From the NCBI GenBank assembly GCA_023701135.1, contig JAMPXP010000001.1:336899-400898 (forward strand): a DNA stretch of 64,000 nt, read 5' to 3'. The stretch's first letter is position 1. Every line of letters begins with the position of its first letter. This document shows, one piece after another, positions 16,823 through 27,233 of this stretch. The stretch comes from Desulfobacula sp. Lineage in GTDB: Bacteria; Desulfobacterota; Desulfobacteria; Desulfobacterales; Desulfobacteraceae. A program made the translations under genes and the position numbers. Below the pieces are notes generated by a model that saw only the letters and a list, made by a program, of their open reading frames with translations, was not told where the DNA came from and ran no database searches.

Positions 16823-16887
16823 TCAAAGGCAATCCATCACATGCATTCCATATGTGTCACCTTACCCTGAAACCAAAGAGATCAGGT

Positions 16888-17859
16888 TCAGCCTGCTTCG
16901 GCCAGGAAAATAGCCCGGACCGGTGCAGGATAACCTTCCACGGTTTTATCCGGATTGTGAGGATCAAGGAAATCTTTTAATGATTCGGTCTGAATCCACC
17001 TTGTTTTTCTCTGTTCTTCCAGGGAGGTCCGGGCCACATCCACGCAACGGATATTCTTAAACCCGGCCCGGCAAAGCCAGGACTCCATGACCAGAAGATC
17101 AGGGATAAAATACACATTTCTCATTTTTGCATACCGGTCTTCCGGAAAAAGGCATAGGTTTTGCCGGGTTTCCAGAACAAGATTTTCAAGCACCAGTTCT
17201 CCTCCCCTTCTCAAGGACTCATGAATGGATCTCAGCATTTCAACCGGAGAGGGCCTGTGATAAAGAACACCCATGCAAAAAACAGTATCAAAATACCGGG
17301 GTATTTTCGGCCATTCATCATGGGGAATGGGAAGACAGAAGACATTGTCCCGGTTTAAAAATTTTTGCATGACAAGATACTGAAAATAAAAATAGCTCTG
17401 GGGTTCAAGACCGATAACCATCAGAGGCGCGTGGGCCGCTGCCCTGAACATATAATATCCGTTGCTGGACCCGATATCCATAATCCTGCGGCCTTTCAGG
17501 TTTTTGATGTGGGGCAAAAGCCTTTCCCATTTCATCCAGGACTGCCACTCGGAATCAATCCTGATGCCGAAAAGCTCAAAAGGTCCCTTTCGCCAGGGAC
17601 AGAGCTGATCAAGGCTCTGAAAAAGCTGTCTTGATTCTTCAGGGCTAAGATCCTCCGGGGTGCCGATGGTCACTACCCGGTTTTTAAGATCAATGACCGA
17701 AGGCCTATGGTCTTGAATTTTTTCAAAGACCTGCCTGAATTTTAGAAGATTTCCCTTTGCCTGATTCAAAAATTCTCTTTTTGAATGAATCAAGGATTCA
17801 AGTTCTGCATGACAATGCCGGAGTTTGAACTCTTCAAGATGCTCAAGAAATTTTTCCAT
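16888..17859 (-). CDS. cmoB: CmoB, tRNA U34 carboxymethyltransferase
   Basis: CmoB transfers the carboxymethyl group of carboxy-SAM to 5-hydroxyuridine at tRNA position 34, giving the wobble base cmo5U. The 323 residues fit the family. The SAM-fold motif is IMDIGSSNGYYMFR, followed by GLEPQSYFYFQ, FDTVFCMGVLYHRPSP and ARTSLEEQRKTRWI, all typical of CmoB. The gene begins 3 bases after the cmoA stop, and the two form an operon reading cmoA-cmoB. Confidence 0.95.
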   Translation of the reverse strand: MEKFLEHLEEFKLRHCHAELESLIHSKREFLNQAKGNLLKFRQVFEKIQDHRPSVIDLKNRVVTIGTPEDLSPEESRQLFQSLDQLCPWRKGPFELFGIRIDSEWQSWMKWERLLPHIKNLKGRRIMDIGSSNGYYMFRAAAHAPLMVIGLEPQSYFYFQYLVMQKFLNRDNVFCLPIPHDEWPKIPRYFDTVFCMGVLYHRPSPVEMLRSIHESLRRGGELVLENLVLETRQNLCLFPEDRYAKMRNVYFIPDLLVMESWLCRAGFKNIRCVDVARTSLEEQRKTRWIQTESLKDFLDPHNPDKTVEGYPAPVRAIFLAEAG

Positions 17860-17862
17860 AGG

Positions 17863-18591
17863 CTAGGGCTTAACGGCAATAAAGGAGGCAAAATTAAACC
17901 ATTTGAGCCAAACATCCATGGTTTTAAAGCCGGCCCGCTCCAATCTTTTTTGATGGGTTTCGATGGTATCCGGAATCAGAACCTTCTCAAGGGCCTCCCT
18001 TTTTCTGCTGATCTCCAGTTCCGAATATCCGTTTTCAAGTTTAAATTTTTTATAAAAACGGATTTCCAGATCATTCAAAAGCGGGTCTCTGTGAATTGTT
18101 TTTTCCGTTAGCACAATGATTCCGCCGGAATTCAGTCCATAGAAAACAGAGGCTATGACTGCATCCCTTTTTTGAGGCGCAATAAACTGGAGGGTTAGAT
18201 TAATGAGAACAACAGAGGCATTTTTAATCCGGATATCTTCGAGAAATCCGCAAACAAGGCCGACCGAATCGGATCCGGTTTTATGCGCAAGCCGTCGGCT
18301 ATATTTTTCAATCATGGGAAAGGAGCTGTCAACCCCTATCAGACTGAATTCCCGCCCTTTCATCTGATCCAGGATCAAAAGGCCGAGATTGCCGTTGGAG
18401 CATCCCAGATCATATATACGGCTCTTTTCCTGATAATAGGCTGAAGCAATTTCCGCCTGGCGCCGGATGCTTTCCCCATACAGCGGAACAGAACGGTTCA
18501 ACATGTCATCAAACACCCGGGCCACTTCCCTGTTGAATTTAAAGGGTCCCGGCTTTTCTTTTTTCCAGGCAAATATCCTGTCTTTTTCCAT
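17863..18591 (-). CDS. cmoA: CmoA, carboxy-S-adenosyl-L-methionine synthase
   Basis: CmoA makes carboxy-SAM from SAM and prephenate for the neighbouring CmoB. Motifs are FNREVARVFDDMLNRSVP near the N-terminus, IYDLGCSNGNLG (SAM fold) and LTLQFIAPQKRD. I choose the ATG at 18591, which has AAGGGA about eight bases upstream and gives 242 residues, close to the usual size. A longer frame from 18702 has no ribosome site and adds about 37 uncharacteristic residues. Confidence 0.94.
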   Translation of the reverse strand: MEKDRIFAWKKEKPGPFKFNREVARVFDDMLNRSVPLYGESIRRQAEIASAYYQEKSRIYDLGCSNGNLGLLILDQMKGREFSLIGVDSSFPMIEKYSRRLAHKTGSDSVGLVCGFLEDIRIKNASVVLINLTLQFIAPQKRDAVIASVFYGLNSGGIIVLTEKTIHRDPLLNDLEIRFYKKFKLENGYSELEISRKREALEKVLIPDTIETHQKRLERAGFKTMDVWLKWFNFASFIAVKP

Positions 18592-18776
18592 CTGGCGTTC
18601 CCTTACGATCAAATTTTTACTCTCTTTATCCCATTTTGGATAGAAGTGCAAGACAGCCGCTGTTTTCCATGCTTTATTATCCCTTGACTCAGGAGGATTC
18701 ATAATGATATCTAAGATGACACCAAGACTCCAATGGATCCGATGAACGCCACTTTAACTTTCTTAAGGAGAATACC

Positions 18777-19934
18777 ATGGAAATTGTTGGAATCGATGTC
18801 GGGTTTGGTTTTACAAAAGCATATAACGGCAAGAATTCCGTAATATTCAAATCCATCATCGGTGATGCAACCGATATTCAGTTTCATTCCGTTCTGGGAG
18901 ATGACTCCTCCACATCCAATCTTCATATTACCCTTGATGATAAATCCTATTTTCTCGGCAGCTATGCCGAACTCCAGTCCAATATCCGGGAATTTACCCT
19001 TGATCAGGAAAAATTACTGGAAAATTTTTTTAAAATCCTTGCCGTTACAGCAGCCGGACTCTGTACCGATACACCAGCACCCATTCATATTGTGACCGGC
19101 CTTCCGGTGGGTTACCTGAAAAGGGACAGCAAACGATTAAAGGAAATGATCACAGGCGTTCATCTTATTACTTTTCACCATCCTGACGGAAAAGATGTTA
19201 TTAAAAAAATCCACATCGATAAAATCCATGTGATACCCCAACCCATCGGCTCGATTTTCAACCTGATTTTTGATGAACAGGGACGAATTATCGACAAAAT
19301 CCTGGCGGGTCAGAAACTCGGTGTGGTGGATATTGGTTTTAAAACCACGGATTTCAGTATTTTTGATCATCTTCAATACATCGAAAGAGGATCATCCACC
19401 ATGGATACCGGAATTTCAAAATGCTTTTCCGTCATTGCCGGCAAACTGCGTCAGGAAAGCAATATCAATGTTGAACTATTCAGAATGTTTAAATTTATCG
19501 AATCCGGAATGATCAAAATCAAAGGCAAAGAATACAATATTTCCAACCTGAAAAAACGGGTTTACACCCATGCCGCCGCCGCTATTGTATCGGATTTGAA
19601 CCGTCTCTGGGAAAATGACTGGGATATAGATTCCATCATCCTCTCCGGAGGTGGCAGCGTGGAGCTTGCCGAATACCTGATGTCGGGCATAGAGGGCAAT
19701 ATCATACCCATTCCAAAGAATATTGATGCCCGGTTTAACAATGTCCAGGGTTATTGCAAATTCGGCCGTTACAAATGGGGATATTCCAAATTTCTTTCAG
19801 AACAAGGCGCTGAAGAAAAAATCAAACCTGCCGGACGGGGGGAGAATAGTGAAACACCCCGAGATCCCCAACCTGAGGAGACCGAAACCGACAAACCCTC
19901 CAAAGGACTTTCCTGGCTTCGCCGTCAAAATTGA
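18777..19934 (+). CDS. ParM/StbA-like actin-family ATPase
   Basis: The 385-residue protein has the actin/HSP70 fold signatures of the ParM group: phosphate-1 loop GIDVGFGFTKAYNG at the N-terminus, phosphate-2 loop GVVDIGFKTTDFSIF and the adenosine motif ILSGGGSVELAEYL. A charged Pro/Glu-rich tail (about residues 345-375), ending in LSWLRRQN, follows the fold and looks disordered. ParM proteins form filaments that move plasmids, but no ParR-like gene or centromere repeats are adjacent, so its role on a chromosome is unknown. AAGGAG lies directly before the ATG. A TTGACT/TATCTA pair with an 18-base spacer at 18684-18713 is a possible promoter. larB follows after 15 bases. Confidence 0.85.
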   Translation: MEIVGIDVGFGFTKAYNGKNSVIFKSIIGDATDIQFHSVLGDDSSTSNLHITLDDKSYFLGSYAELQSNIREFTLDQEKLLENFFKILAVTAAGLCTDTPAPIHIVTGLPVGYLKRDSKRLKEMITGVHLITFHHPDGKDVIKKIHIDKIHVIPQPIGSIFNLIFDEQGRIIDKILAGQKLGVVDIGFKTTDFSIFDHLQYIERGSSTMDTGISKCFSVIAGKLRQESNINVELFRMFKFIESGMIKIKGKEYNISNLKKRVYTHAAAAIVSDLNRLWENDWDIDSIILSGGGSVELAEYLMSGIEGNIIPIPKNIDARFNNVQGYCKFGRYKWGYSKFLSEQGAEEKIKPAGRGENSETPRDPQPEETETDKPSKGLSWLRRQN

Positions 19935-19949
19935 AAGCCCCGGATTGAT

Positions 19950-20708
19950 ATGAACAGGAAACGCCTCAAACTCATTCTCTCCGATATTGCTTCCGGAAAA
20001 CTGGATATCGAAACGGCTGAACAGCAGCTCCTGCATCTGGATTTTGAAAATATTGAATTTGCCCAGATTGATCATCACAGATCCCTTAGAAAAGGATTTC
20101 CGGAAGTCATCTTCGGACAAGGCAAAACTCCGGACCAAATCATTGGTATTCTTCAGAGAATGAACCTTTCCGAAAATATCATCCTTGTCACCCGACTTGA
20201 AAAAGAAAAAGCAGATCGTATCATGCCCGTGTTCAACGATGCCGAATACTTTGAGGATGCAAGGCTTTTATGGATCAAAAAACAAAATCCCGCCATTACC
20301 GGTTTTGGCAAAATCCTGGTCATTTCCGCCGGCACTTCGGATATTCCCGTTGCAAAAGAAGCACTGCTGACAGCTAAGGCCATGGGAAATGAGGTGGACT
20401 CCATTTTTGATGTGGGCGTGGCCGGAATCCACCGTCTTTTTTCCTATCATGAAAAAATCATGGGGGCCTGTGTTGTCATTGTGGTGGCAGGAATGGAGGG
20501 AGCACTCCCCAGTGTGGTGGCGGGAATGGTGAAAGCACCCGTCATCGCAGTTCCCACCAGTATAGGTTACGGCACAGGCTTAGGTGGCGTAGCAGCACTT
20601 CTCGGAATGCTGAATTCCTGCAGTTCCAATATTGCCGTAGTAAATATTGATAACGGATTTGGTGCCGGATTTATGGCTTCCTCCATCAATCATATAACGG
20701 CAGTCTGA
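19950..20708 (+). CDS. larB: LarB, nickel-pincer cofactor biosynthesis carboxylase/hydrolase
   Basis: LarB carboxylates and hydrolyses nicotinic acid adenine dinucleotide at the start of nickel-pincer nucleotide synthesis, the cofactor of lactate racemase and related LarA enzymes. The C-terminal PurE-like domain is clear: ILVISAGTSDIPVAKEA, VVIVVAGMEGALPSVVAGM and PVIAVPTSIGYGTGLGG, ending in VNIDNGFGAGFMAS. The N-terminal part (LRKGFPEVIFGQGKTP) also fits. The 252 residues match the family. larC, larE and larA are not in the window. The end overlaps the convergent kinase gene by 23 bases. Confidence 0.93.
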   Translation: MNRKRLKLILSDIASGKLDIETAEQQLLHLDFENIEFAQIDHHRSLRKGFPEVIFGQGKTPDQIIGILQRMNLSENIILVTRLEKEKADRIMPVFNDAEYFEDARLLWIKKQNPAITGFGKILVISAGTSDIPVAKEALLTAKAMGNEVDSIFDVGVAGIHRLFSYHEKIMGACVVIVVAGMEGALPSVVAGMVKAPVIAVPTSIGYGTGLGGVAALLGMLNSCSSNIAVVNIDNGFGAGFMASSINHITAV

Positions 20709-23268
20709 CGATAAAATTCGCCCCTGATCCGGGAGATGATTCAACGCTGAATTTTCCTTTGTGATCTTCCACAATAATAAAAAAAGCAACGGACAGGCCC
20801 AGGCCCGATCCTTTATCCGGAGATTTGGTTGTAAAAAACGGCTCAAATATTCTTTTTTTCATATCTTCTGCGATTCCCGGTCCATTATCCCTGATCTCTA
20901 TAACGGCCATCCGGTCTTCAACAAAAAAGCGGATGTCAAATTCCGCCTGTTCAGGGGCACCTTGCATGGCTTCTGTACCGTTTTTAATGATATTAAAGAA
21001 AGCCTGCTGAATTTTCCCGGGCTCACACCTGACCAGGGGAAAATCTTTTGCTTCAGTCCTGATAATTCTGATGTGTTTGAAATTATATCTTTTTTTCAAA
21101 TCATAGTCATTTTGTGCAAGTTCAAGGGTCCTGTCCATTAACCGGGGCAAATATTCATAGGTCCTACCGTCTTCAGCCTTCTTGGCAAAGGAAAGCATGT
21201 TTTGTACAATTTTTGCGGCCCGTTTGCCTGATTCATTGATATACCCAAGCTGAACCAAAATGTTTCTTTTCTCCATATAATATTTAATGGCCTCTATTGT
21301 CGTGCCGGCTTCCTTTGCGATTTTTTCATTTTCCGGCAGGTTCCGGGAAAGCCGGTTGAATACAAGCTGTGCATTCTGCATCATCCCGGCCAGAGGATTG
21401 TTGATTTCATGAGCCATGCCTGCTGCAAGCCCGCCTATGGAAAGCATTTTCTCAGATTGGACCATCATTTCCTCGATCTTCCGCTTCTTAGTGATGTCGT
21501 CAATGCGGATGACCGCTTCATTTGCGCTGATCTCTTTTAGAGGGAAAATGGTAATATTTTCAAATATGGATTTTCCATCCACGACCCTTTGTATTTTTGT
21601 CTCCTCGATAATTTGGGCATCCTCAATGGCGGCTTTTATTTTATCTGACAATTGTCCAAGGTGGGGAAATAACCGATAAAACTCCTGTCCTAGAGCCTCT
21701 TTTGCTGCAACCCCGGTTTCTTGCTCCGCCCTAAAATTCCATTGGGTAATCCGGCCGCGGACATCAACTCCCAAAAGAACGGAAGGCATGGAGTCAATGA
21801 CATTCTCAATATACTGTTTGGCCCGGCTCAATTCCCTGAACAACAACATACTGCTCAAGCCGTCAGCCATTCTCCGGCAAATCCCTTTGAATAGCAATTG
21901 GTCTGCCGTTGTCCATACCCTTTCTTTAGAACATTGATGCAAGCCTACTTCCCAAGCTTTTCCGATTTTTGGAAGCAGGGCTGCCACCATCTGAGACTTG
22001 ACAAAATAGGTCTCTTGAATGTATTTCCTTACTTCTTTTCCGCTTATGGGATCATAAACAATGGGGTCTTCGGATTTGAGAATTTCCTTTAAAAGATCCC
22101 GGGCTTCCTCTGTTATCTTGACCGAATATCCGGCTTTCTGGGGCCAGTCCGGCCTGTATCGCATAAAAGGAAGGGAATAAGACTCGGCCTCGGGATCACA
22201 AGGAAAAAGAATCCAGGCCCGGTCACAATTAAAAATATCCAGCATGGAATCCAGAATATCGTTCAGCATCTTTTCCATATCTTCCGAATTGATAATGATC
22301 TTATTGATCCGATCATAACAAAGACTCTGAAATTCCATCTGTTTTTTCTGTGTCATATCCCTTGCAAAGGAGATAACGGTCCTGACGGCCCCTTCCCCAT
22401 CAAATTCAGGGCATAGAAGCCAGTCAATCCATACCCCTTCCGGATGATTGAATTCAATCCGTTTAGTAGCACCGGTTTTAAATACAACTCCGAGGGCTTC
22501 TTCCCATAATTCAATAAGATCTTCCGGAAAACCCAGTTCTCTATGGGTTTTCCCGATGAACTGGGCAGGAGAAAATCCGATCCGGGCAATGGCCGGGTTG
22601 ACATACAGATGCCGTAACTCTTTGTCAAACCGCATGATAATATCATGGGAATTCTCGGAAAGGGTTCTGTATCGCTCTTCATTCTCCTTGAGGATTTCAT
22701 TGAGCCGTTTACGATCAATGGCTGTTGCAACCTGCCGGGAAACAGAAACCAGAAGATCCAGGTCCCTTTTTGAATAGGCATCCGGATCAGTATAGTGCTG
22801 AATTGCAAGAACGCCAATCACCATATCATCCAGCAGCAAGGGGACGCCCAGCCATATTTTCGGAACCGTGCCCACAATTTTGTTTTCTCTTTCCCTATTT
22901 TTTAGGGCAGACTCGTCCAGAAAAAGGGGTTTTTTTGTCAAAATCACTTCTCCTGTGAGCGAATTCTCCATGAATGACCGGATCTCCTGGTATGAGTCCG
23001 AATCACATTCGTCTTTTGAATATGGAAAATACAGCACCCCTTTTTCCTTATTATAAATTGAGATATAAATATTGGGGATATGAATCAGACGATCAAGGGA
23101 TTGATGGATGGAGCGGTATAAATCATAGAGGTTGGGGGTAGTGGTGACTGCATTGGTGATTTCTAAAAGAGTCTGGTTTATCTGCTCCTTATATTTAAGC
23201 CGGCGTATTTCCTCTTCAAGGCCCTCGATTCTCCGACAGAGGGCTTTGGCCTCTTTTTTTCCGGTCAT
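20686..23268 (-). CDS. Cytoplasmic GAF/PAS sensor histidine kinase
   Basis: An 860-residue kinase without membrane helices. In order: short coiled coil, GAF domain (about 40-185), PAS (about 200-310), a second GAF-like domain (about 325-480), PAS (about 490-605), a HisKA region with the phosphorylated His in [17 protein letters not shown] (near 640), and an HATPase domain ([30 protein letters not shown]). It has no receiver domain. It is the last gene of a three-gene run (hybrid kinase, REC-TPR, this kinase), 37 bases downstream of the REC-TPR gene, and probably acts in the same relay. The ligand is unknown. Confidence 0.9.
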   Translation of the reverse strand: MTGKKEAKALCRRIEGLEEEIRRLKYKEQINQTLLEITNAVTTTPNLYDLYRSIHQSLDRLIHIPNIYISIYNKEKGVLYFPYSKDECDSDSYQEIRSFMENSLTGEVILTKKPLFLDESALKNRERENKIVGTVPKIWLGVPLLLDDMVIGVLAIQHYTDPDAYSKRDLDLLVSVSRQVATAIDRKRLNEILKENEERYRTLSENSHDIIMRFDKELRHLYVNPAIARIGFSPAQFIGKTHRELGFPEDLIELWEEALGVVFKTGATKRIEFNHPEGVWIDWLLCPEFDGEGAVRTVISFARDMTQKKQMEFQSLCYDRINKIIINSEDMEKMLNDILDSMLDIFNCDRAWILFPCDPEAESYSLPFMRYRPDWPQKAGYSVKITEEARDLLKEILKSEDPIVYDPISGKEVRKYIQETYFVKSQMVAALLPKIGKAWEVGLHQCSKERVWTTADQLLFKGICRRMADGLSSMLLFRELSRAKQYIENVIDSMPSVLLGVDVRGRITQWNFRAEQETGVAAKEALGQEFYRLFPHLGQLSDKIKAAIEDAQIIEETKIQRVVDGKSIFENITIFPLKEISANEAVIRIDDITKKRKIEEMMVQSEKMLSIGGLAAGMAHEINNPLAGMMQNAQLVFNRLSRNLPENEKIAKEAGTTIEAIKYYMEKRNILVQLGYINESGKRAAKIVQNMLSFAKKAEDGRTYEYLPRLMDRTLELAQNDYDLKKRYNFKHIRIIRTEAKDFPLVRCEPGKIQQAFFNIIKNGTEAMQGAPEQAEFDIRFFVEDRMAVIEIRDNGPGIAEDMKKRIFEPFFTTKSPDKGSGLGLSVAFFIIVEDHKGKFSVESSPGSGANFIVRLPLYD

Positions 23269-23305
23269 AGTTCTCCTGGCGATTAAAGTGGAAGGCTCTC
23301 TGCCG

Positions 23306-24454
23306 TCAAATTTCTTTTCTCAGGTCGATGGCTGCTTTATGTTTAGGATTAATTCTGAGAATCTGGTTCAAATAATCGTCTGCCTGAAGCAGTTTCTGGT
23401 CTGCAAAATATATCTTGGCAATATTGAATTTAACATCCTCATGGCCCCTGACATGGCGATCCACGTCAAGGAAATACTCAAGGGCTTTTTCCGGATTCCC
23501 GATTTCAAGATAAACCAGTCCTGTCTTGTAAACAATATCATAATTGGATGGGTTTTCCTTTATGCTCTGTTCCAGCAACTGCAGAGGAAATTCGATTTCA
23601 TTGTTGGCCATGCAAATCTCAATCACTTTTTCCCGTATTAATATATATTTCTTGGAAAGTGCGATAATTTTAGAAAAAAGCTCTATTGAAAGCTGCTTTG
23701 ATCCTTTTTTCAGAAGTTTTTCAGCCAGATCCAAGGCTTGATCAAAATACCGCGTGCTCAAACTCATGAGTTCAAGATAATACCGGCCTGCTTTTTCCAG
23801 CTCATTTTTGCTGGTATAATACTCGGCCAGCCGGGCTCGGGTCATGGCATCCTGTCTGTTGACCGATGCTGCCTTTAACAGACATTTTTCCGCTATATCG
23901 GGTTTCCCGATATTAAAATGCAGCAACCCAAGCTGGCGAAGGAGCCTTGATGCGGATGGCTTGTGAACCAGCGCGATCCGGATCTGCTCAATGGCTTCGT
24001 CATAATTCCCATTTTCCTCAAGCTCTCTTGCCTTGATGCGATGTTTGGTAGCAGGGTCGGGGTTATTGGCTTTTTCCACAACGGATTTAATCTTATTATC
24101 CAGAGAGGAAAGGGTTAAAGGCTTTAAGAGATATCCGTCAATTTCCGTTTCCGCTACTTCGGAAACGATATCCCGCTCGGCCTCGGCCGTCACCATGATC
24201 ACGGGCAGGTCCCTGAGCGCCTTGTCATTCCGGATGGTTTCAAGCATCTCAATTCCGTTCATAACAGGCATATTCCAATCTATGATAGCCATATCGCATC
24301 TTGCGCTATGAAGAATTTCAAGCCCTTCTTTTCCATTTTCCGCAAACCTTAAGGTCTTTCCTATTTTTAAATTCTGTAGCATCTTTCTCATGGTGAGCCG
24401 CATGCTTTTCATATCATCGACAACCAGGATGGACATGGTTTCAGGATTTATCAT
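23306..24454 (-). CDS. Response regulator with TPR output (REC-TPR)
   Basis: The 382-residue protein begins with a receiver domain (about 1-125). The acidic pocket is VDD, the phosphoacceptor Asp is in MAIIDWNMPVMNG, and the conserved Thr and Lys lie in VMVTAEA and LLKPLTL. The rest is about six tetratricopeptide repeats. No DNA-binding or enzymatic output is present, so it probably works by protein-protein contact. Its ATG overlaps the stop of the upstream hybrid kinase by four bases, so the two are translationally coupled and likely partners. Confidence 0.9.
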   Translation of the reverse strand: MINPETMSILVVDDMKSMRLTMRKMLQNLKIGKTLRFAENGKEGLEILHSARCDMAIIDWNMPVMNGIEMLETIRNDKALRDLPVIMVTAEAERDIVSEVAETEIDGYLLKPLTLSSLDNKIKSVVEKANNPDPATKHRIKARELEENGNYDEAIEQIRIALVHKPSASRLLRQLGLLHFNIGKPDIAEKCLLKAASVNRQDAMTRARLAEYYTSKNELEKAGRYYLELMSLSTRYFDQALDLAEKLLKKGSKQLSIELFSKIIALSKKYILIREKVIEICMANNEIEFPLQLLEQSIKENPSNYDIVYKTGLVYLEIGNPEKALEYFLDVDRHVRGHEDVKFNIAKIYFADQKLLQADDYLNQILRINPKHKAAIDLRKEI

Positions 24455-27084
24455 AATTTTGCTTCCCTCATAAACCGTTGGTATTCATTCATTATTATTT
24501 TATACTGTTCAATAAAAATTTCCGTATTGCCTTTCTTTGCCTGAATTTCCAATTCCAGGGCCGCTTTCCTCAGCGCCTCTGCATTCACATTGGCAGCAGT
24601 GCCTTTTAAAGCATGGGAAAGGGATTCAATATCTTCCATATCTTGATTATGGATGGCTTCCTTGATTTTATCCAAAAACTCAGGTGCCTCCTGAAAAAAG
24701 GAATCCAATATGTCTTTAACCGTTTCTTCGTCCCCCCCAAACCTCTCCCGAAGCTTTTCCCTATTAAAACACAAGGCGGGTTCAGGGTTTAAATCCCCCT
24801 CTCCCGGCCTTTTCTGTTCATCTGCCGCTTTATAAAGACGTTTAAGGTCATCCAGACCTTCAGGATATCCACTTTTATCATCTTTGGTATCCGTCAAATT
24901 TAAGCCGATCTTCCGGGCCAAGAGGTCAGGTTCAACCGGCTTGGGGATAAAATCATCCATTCCTGCTTCAAAACATTTCTGCCTGTCACTGTCAAAGGCA
25001 TTCCCTGTCATGGCAATAATGGGGACAGATTTCAGATTATGATTTTTTTCGTGCTCCCTGATCTTTTGGGTAGCTTCAAATCCGTCCATCCCCGGCATCC
25101 GGCAATCCATCAGGATCAGATCATAATGATTTTTCTGATATTTCTCAAGGGCTTCAAGCCCGTTTTTTGCTTCATCGGTTTTATATCCCTGTCTTTCAAT
25201 TAAGGCCTTGGCGGTTAGTCGATTGGTTTCCATATCTTCAACAATCAGTATCCGCCGAACATGCTTCTTTGTTTCAATAATACTGTAACGGGTGATAATG
25301 GGAAGCAACAGGGCATTACCATCAGAGGGCCTTGATAATACAGCTTTTATGCAGTCCTGGAAAAGCTCTTTTTCGATGGGTTTGCCGAGAAAGGCAGAGA
25401 ACCCTATTTCTTCAAACCGCCTGGCATCTCCTTGATTGCCAATGGAGGTCAAGAGAATAAGCCTGGTTTGTTTTAACCCCTGGTCCTGTTTTATTTTCCG
25501 CCCCAGATTCTCAGCCAGAATATTGGATTCTTTAACTTCCACGATAACCAAGGGAAAGGGCTGGTTTTCTTCAAAGGATCGGGTCAGCATTTCCATGGCC
25601 TGTGTTTCATTCAAGGCCTGCTGATAATCCATCTTAAGCTCATTCAAATGGTTTTTAAGCGTTTTCCCAAGATCCGTTCCATCCGTAACCGCCAATACCC
25701 TTATCCCTTCCCGGCTTTGGATTGGAAAGGAAAAATGTTCTTTTTTTTCTTCCTGCTTTTTCAACGGCAGGGTAAACCAAAAGGTGGAACCTACCATTTC
25801 AATGCTTTCAATCCCGACCCGCCCATTCATTTTTTCAATGAAAAGTTTGGAAATGGCAAGTCCCAGACCCGTGCCCCCATATTTTTTGGTAATGGACATG
25901 TCCGCTTGGGTGAAAGATTCAAAAAGAGAAGATATCTTGTCTTCCTTGATGCCGATACCGGTGTCTTCCACACGGAAATGGAGGGTTGCAAAAAAAGGAT
26001 CGTCGGATTCCAGGGTGATGGCAAGGGATACGTGGCCCTGGTCAGTGAATTTGACCGCATTCCCTGTGAGATTGTTGATCACCTGCCGAATCCGGCCGAT
26101 ATCTCCCTGCAAAAGGCAAGGGACATTTGGATCGATGGAATATAAAAAATCAATGCCTTTCTGTCTTGCCTGAAGTTCCGGTAAGGCGATAATATCTTTT
26201 ATGGCAATCTCCAAATCAAAATCCCGGATATCCAGTTCAAGTTTACCTGCCTGAATTTTCGACAAATCAAGGATATCATTAACAATTGTTAATAGAGCCC
26301 TGGCACTGTTATAAACAATCTGAGAATATTTTTTCTGATCCTCGTTCAGATCGGAATCTAAAAGGACATGCATCATTCCGATAATGCCGTTCATGGGATT
26401 TCTGATCTCATGACTGACATTCGCCAGAAATTCATCCTTGATTTTCATGGCCTTTTTGGCATTTTCTTCGACTTGATGCCTTTCCTCCCGGGAGTGAATC
26501 AGTCCCCGCTGAATCCGTTCCTTCTCTGCAATAAAGATTAAAATGGATGCACTGAAAAAAAGAAACAGGGCAAAAAAATGAACAAATCTGAAATAGCTTA
26601 AATTCACTATTTCTTCGGGCATGACCGTAATAAAAGGGAATCCTTGACCAAAAGAAAAAATAAAAAGGACGGCAAGCGTTAAGGCTGTATATCCTGTTTT
26701 CTCTTTTTTACCTGAAAATACTGAGGAAAGAAGAGGCATGAAAAACAGCATAAATATCAGGATGCTGTAAAATCCGCCTGTCTGACGGCAGAGTCCGGCC
26801 ACATAAAAAAGATAGCCCGCATTCAATATATGGCAGGCCGCAATTTCACTGTATCTTTGAATATAAAGGACATTGATCAGGATAAGCAGAAAAATAAGTC
26901 CACAGAACAGGAAAAGTCCTGGTGCGCCTAATCGAAAAAACAGGATGGAATGAACCAGAATCAATCCTGAAAAAAAAAGGGAGAAATTTCTGAGCATAAT
27001 TGAATCTTGAATCATTGAATTCACTTTATCATCGAGCGGGTTAATGTAGACGAACCACAGACAAATTATAAACTCTGCCTGCAT
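24451..27084 (-). CDS. Membrane hybrid histidine kinase with two REC domains and HPt
   Basis: The 877-residue protein has about six membrane helices in the first 195 residues, then HisKA (phospho-His in LANVSHEIRNPMNG), HATPase (GTGLGLAISKLFIEK), two receiver domains and a C-terminal HPt (His in LSHALKGTAANV). The second receiver is intact (DLILMDCRMPGMDG). The first (about 460-575) lacks the acceptor: the equivalent strand reads LVIVEVKESN. That domain is probably a docking or regulatory module. The start at 27084 follows a good promoter closely but has no ribosome site; MIQDSIML, about 24 codons downstream, is an alternative. First gene of the relay operon. Confidence 0.9.
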   Translation of the reverse strand: MQAEFIICLWFVYINPLDDKVNSMIQDSIMLRNFSLFFSGLILVHSILFFRLGAPGLFLFCGLIFLLILINVLYIQRYSEIAACHILNAGYLFYVAGLCRQTGGFYSILIFMLFFMPLLSSVFSGKKEKTGYTALTLAVLFIFSFGQGFPFITVMPEEIVNLSYFRFVHFFALFLFFSASILIFIAEKERIQRGLIHSREERHQVEENAKKAMKIKDEFLANVSHEIRNPMNGIIGMMHVLLDSDLNEDQKKYSQIVYNSARALLTIVNDILDLSKIQAGKLELDIRDFDLEIAIKDIIALPELQARQKGIDFLYSIDPNVPCLLQGDIGRIRQVINNLTGNAVKFTDQGHVSLAITLESDDPFFATLHFRVEDTGIGIKEDKISSLFESFTQADMSITKKYGGTGLGLAISKLFIEKMNGRVGIESIEMVGSTFWFTLPLKKQEEKKEHFSFPIQSREGIRVLAVTDGTDLGKTLKNHLNELKMDYQQALNETQAMEMLTRSFEENQPFPLVIVEVKESNILAENLGRKIKQDQGLKQTRLILLTSIGNQGDARRFEEIGFSAFLGKPIEKELFQDCIKAVLSRPSDGNALLLPIITRYSIIETKKHVRRILIVEDMETNRLTAKALIERQGYKTDEAKNGLEALEKYQKNHYDLILMDCRMPGMDGFEATQKIREHEKNHNLKSVPIIAMTGNAFDSDRQKCFEAGMDDFIPKPVEPDLLARKIGLNLTDTKDDKSGYPEGLDDLKRLYKAADEQKRPGEGDLNPEPALCFNREKLRERFGGDEETVKDILDSFFQEAPEFLDKIKEAIHNQDMEDIESLSHALKGTAANVNAEALRKAALELEIQAKKGNTEIFIEQYKIIMNEYQRFMREAKL

Positions 27085-27107
27085 GGTGAAACTTCATGAC
27101 AGGTTAA

Positions 27108-27137
27108 ACTATATAGAAACAGAAACTTGATTGTCAA
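27108..27137 (-). promoter_or_regulatory. Predicted promoter of the hybrid-kinase operon
   Basis: On the minus strand: TTGACA (27137-27132), an 18-base spacer, then TATAGT (27113-27108). It is back to back with the ilv promoter. The predicted start lies about 15-20 bases before the kinase start codon. Confidence 0.65.
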
Positions 27138-27179
27138 ATCTAATTTTCCGTAAAAAATTGTAATTGCGGATTTTTTTTC

Positions 27180-27208
27180 TTGACACTTTTGAAATTAATA
27201 TATAATAA
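27180..27208 (+). promoter_or_regulatory. Predicted promoter of the ilv operon
   Basis: A perfect TTGACA at 27180-27185 precedes AT-rich sequence with TATAAT at 27201-27206 (15-base spacer) or TAATAA at 27203-27208 (17-base spacer). The leader peptide ATG is about 20 bases after the expected transcription start. Confidence 0.65.
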
Positions 27209-27233
27209 ATTACATTTATATTAAGTAAAAACT

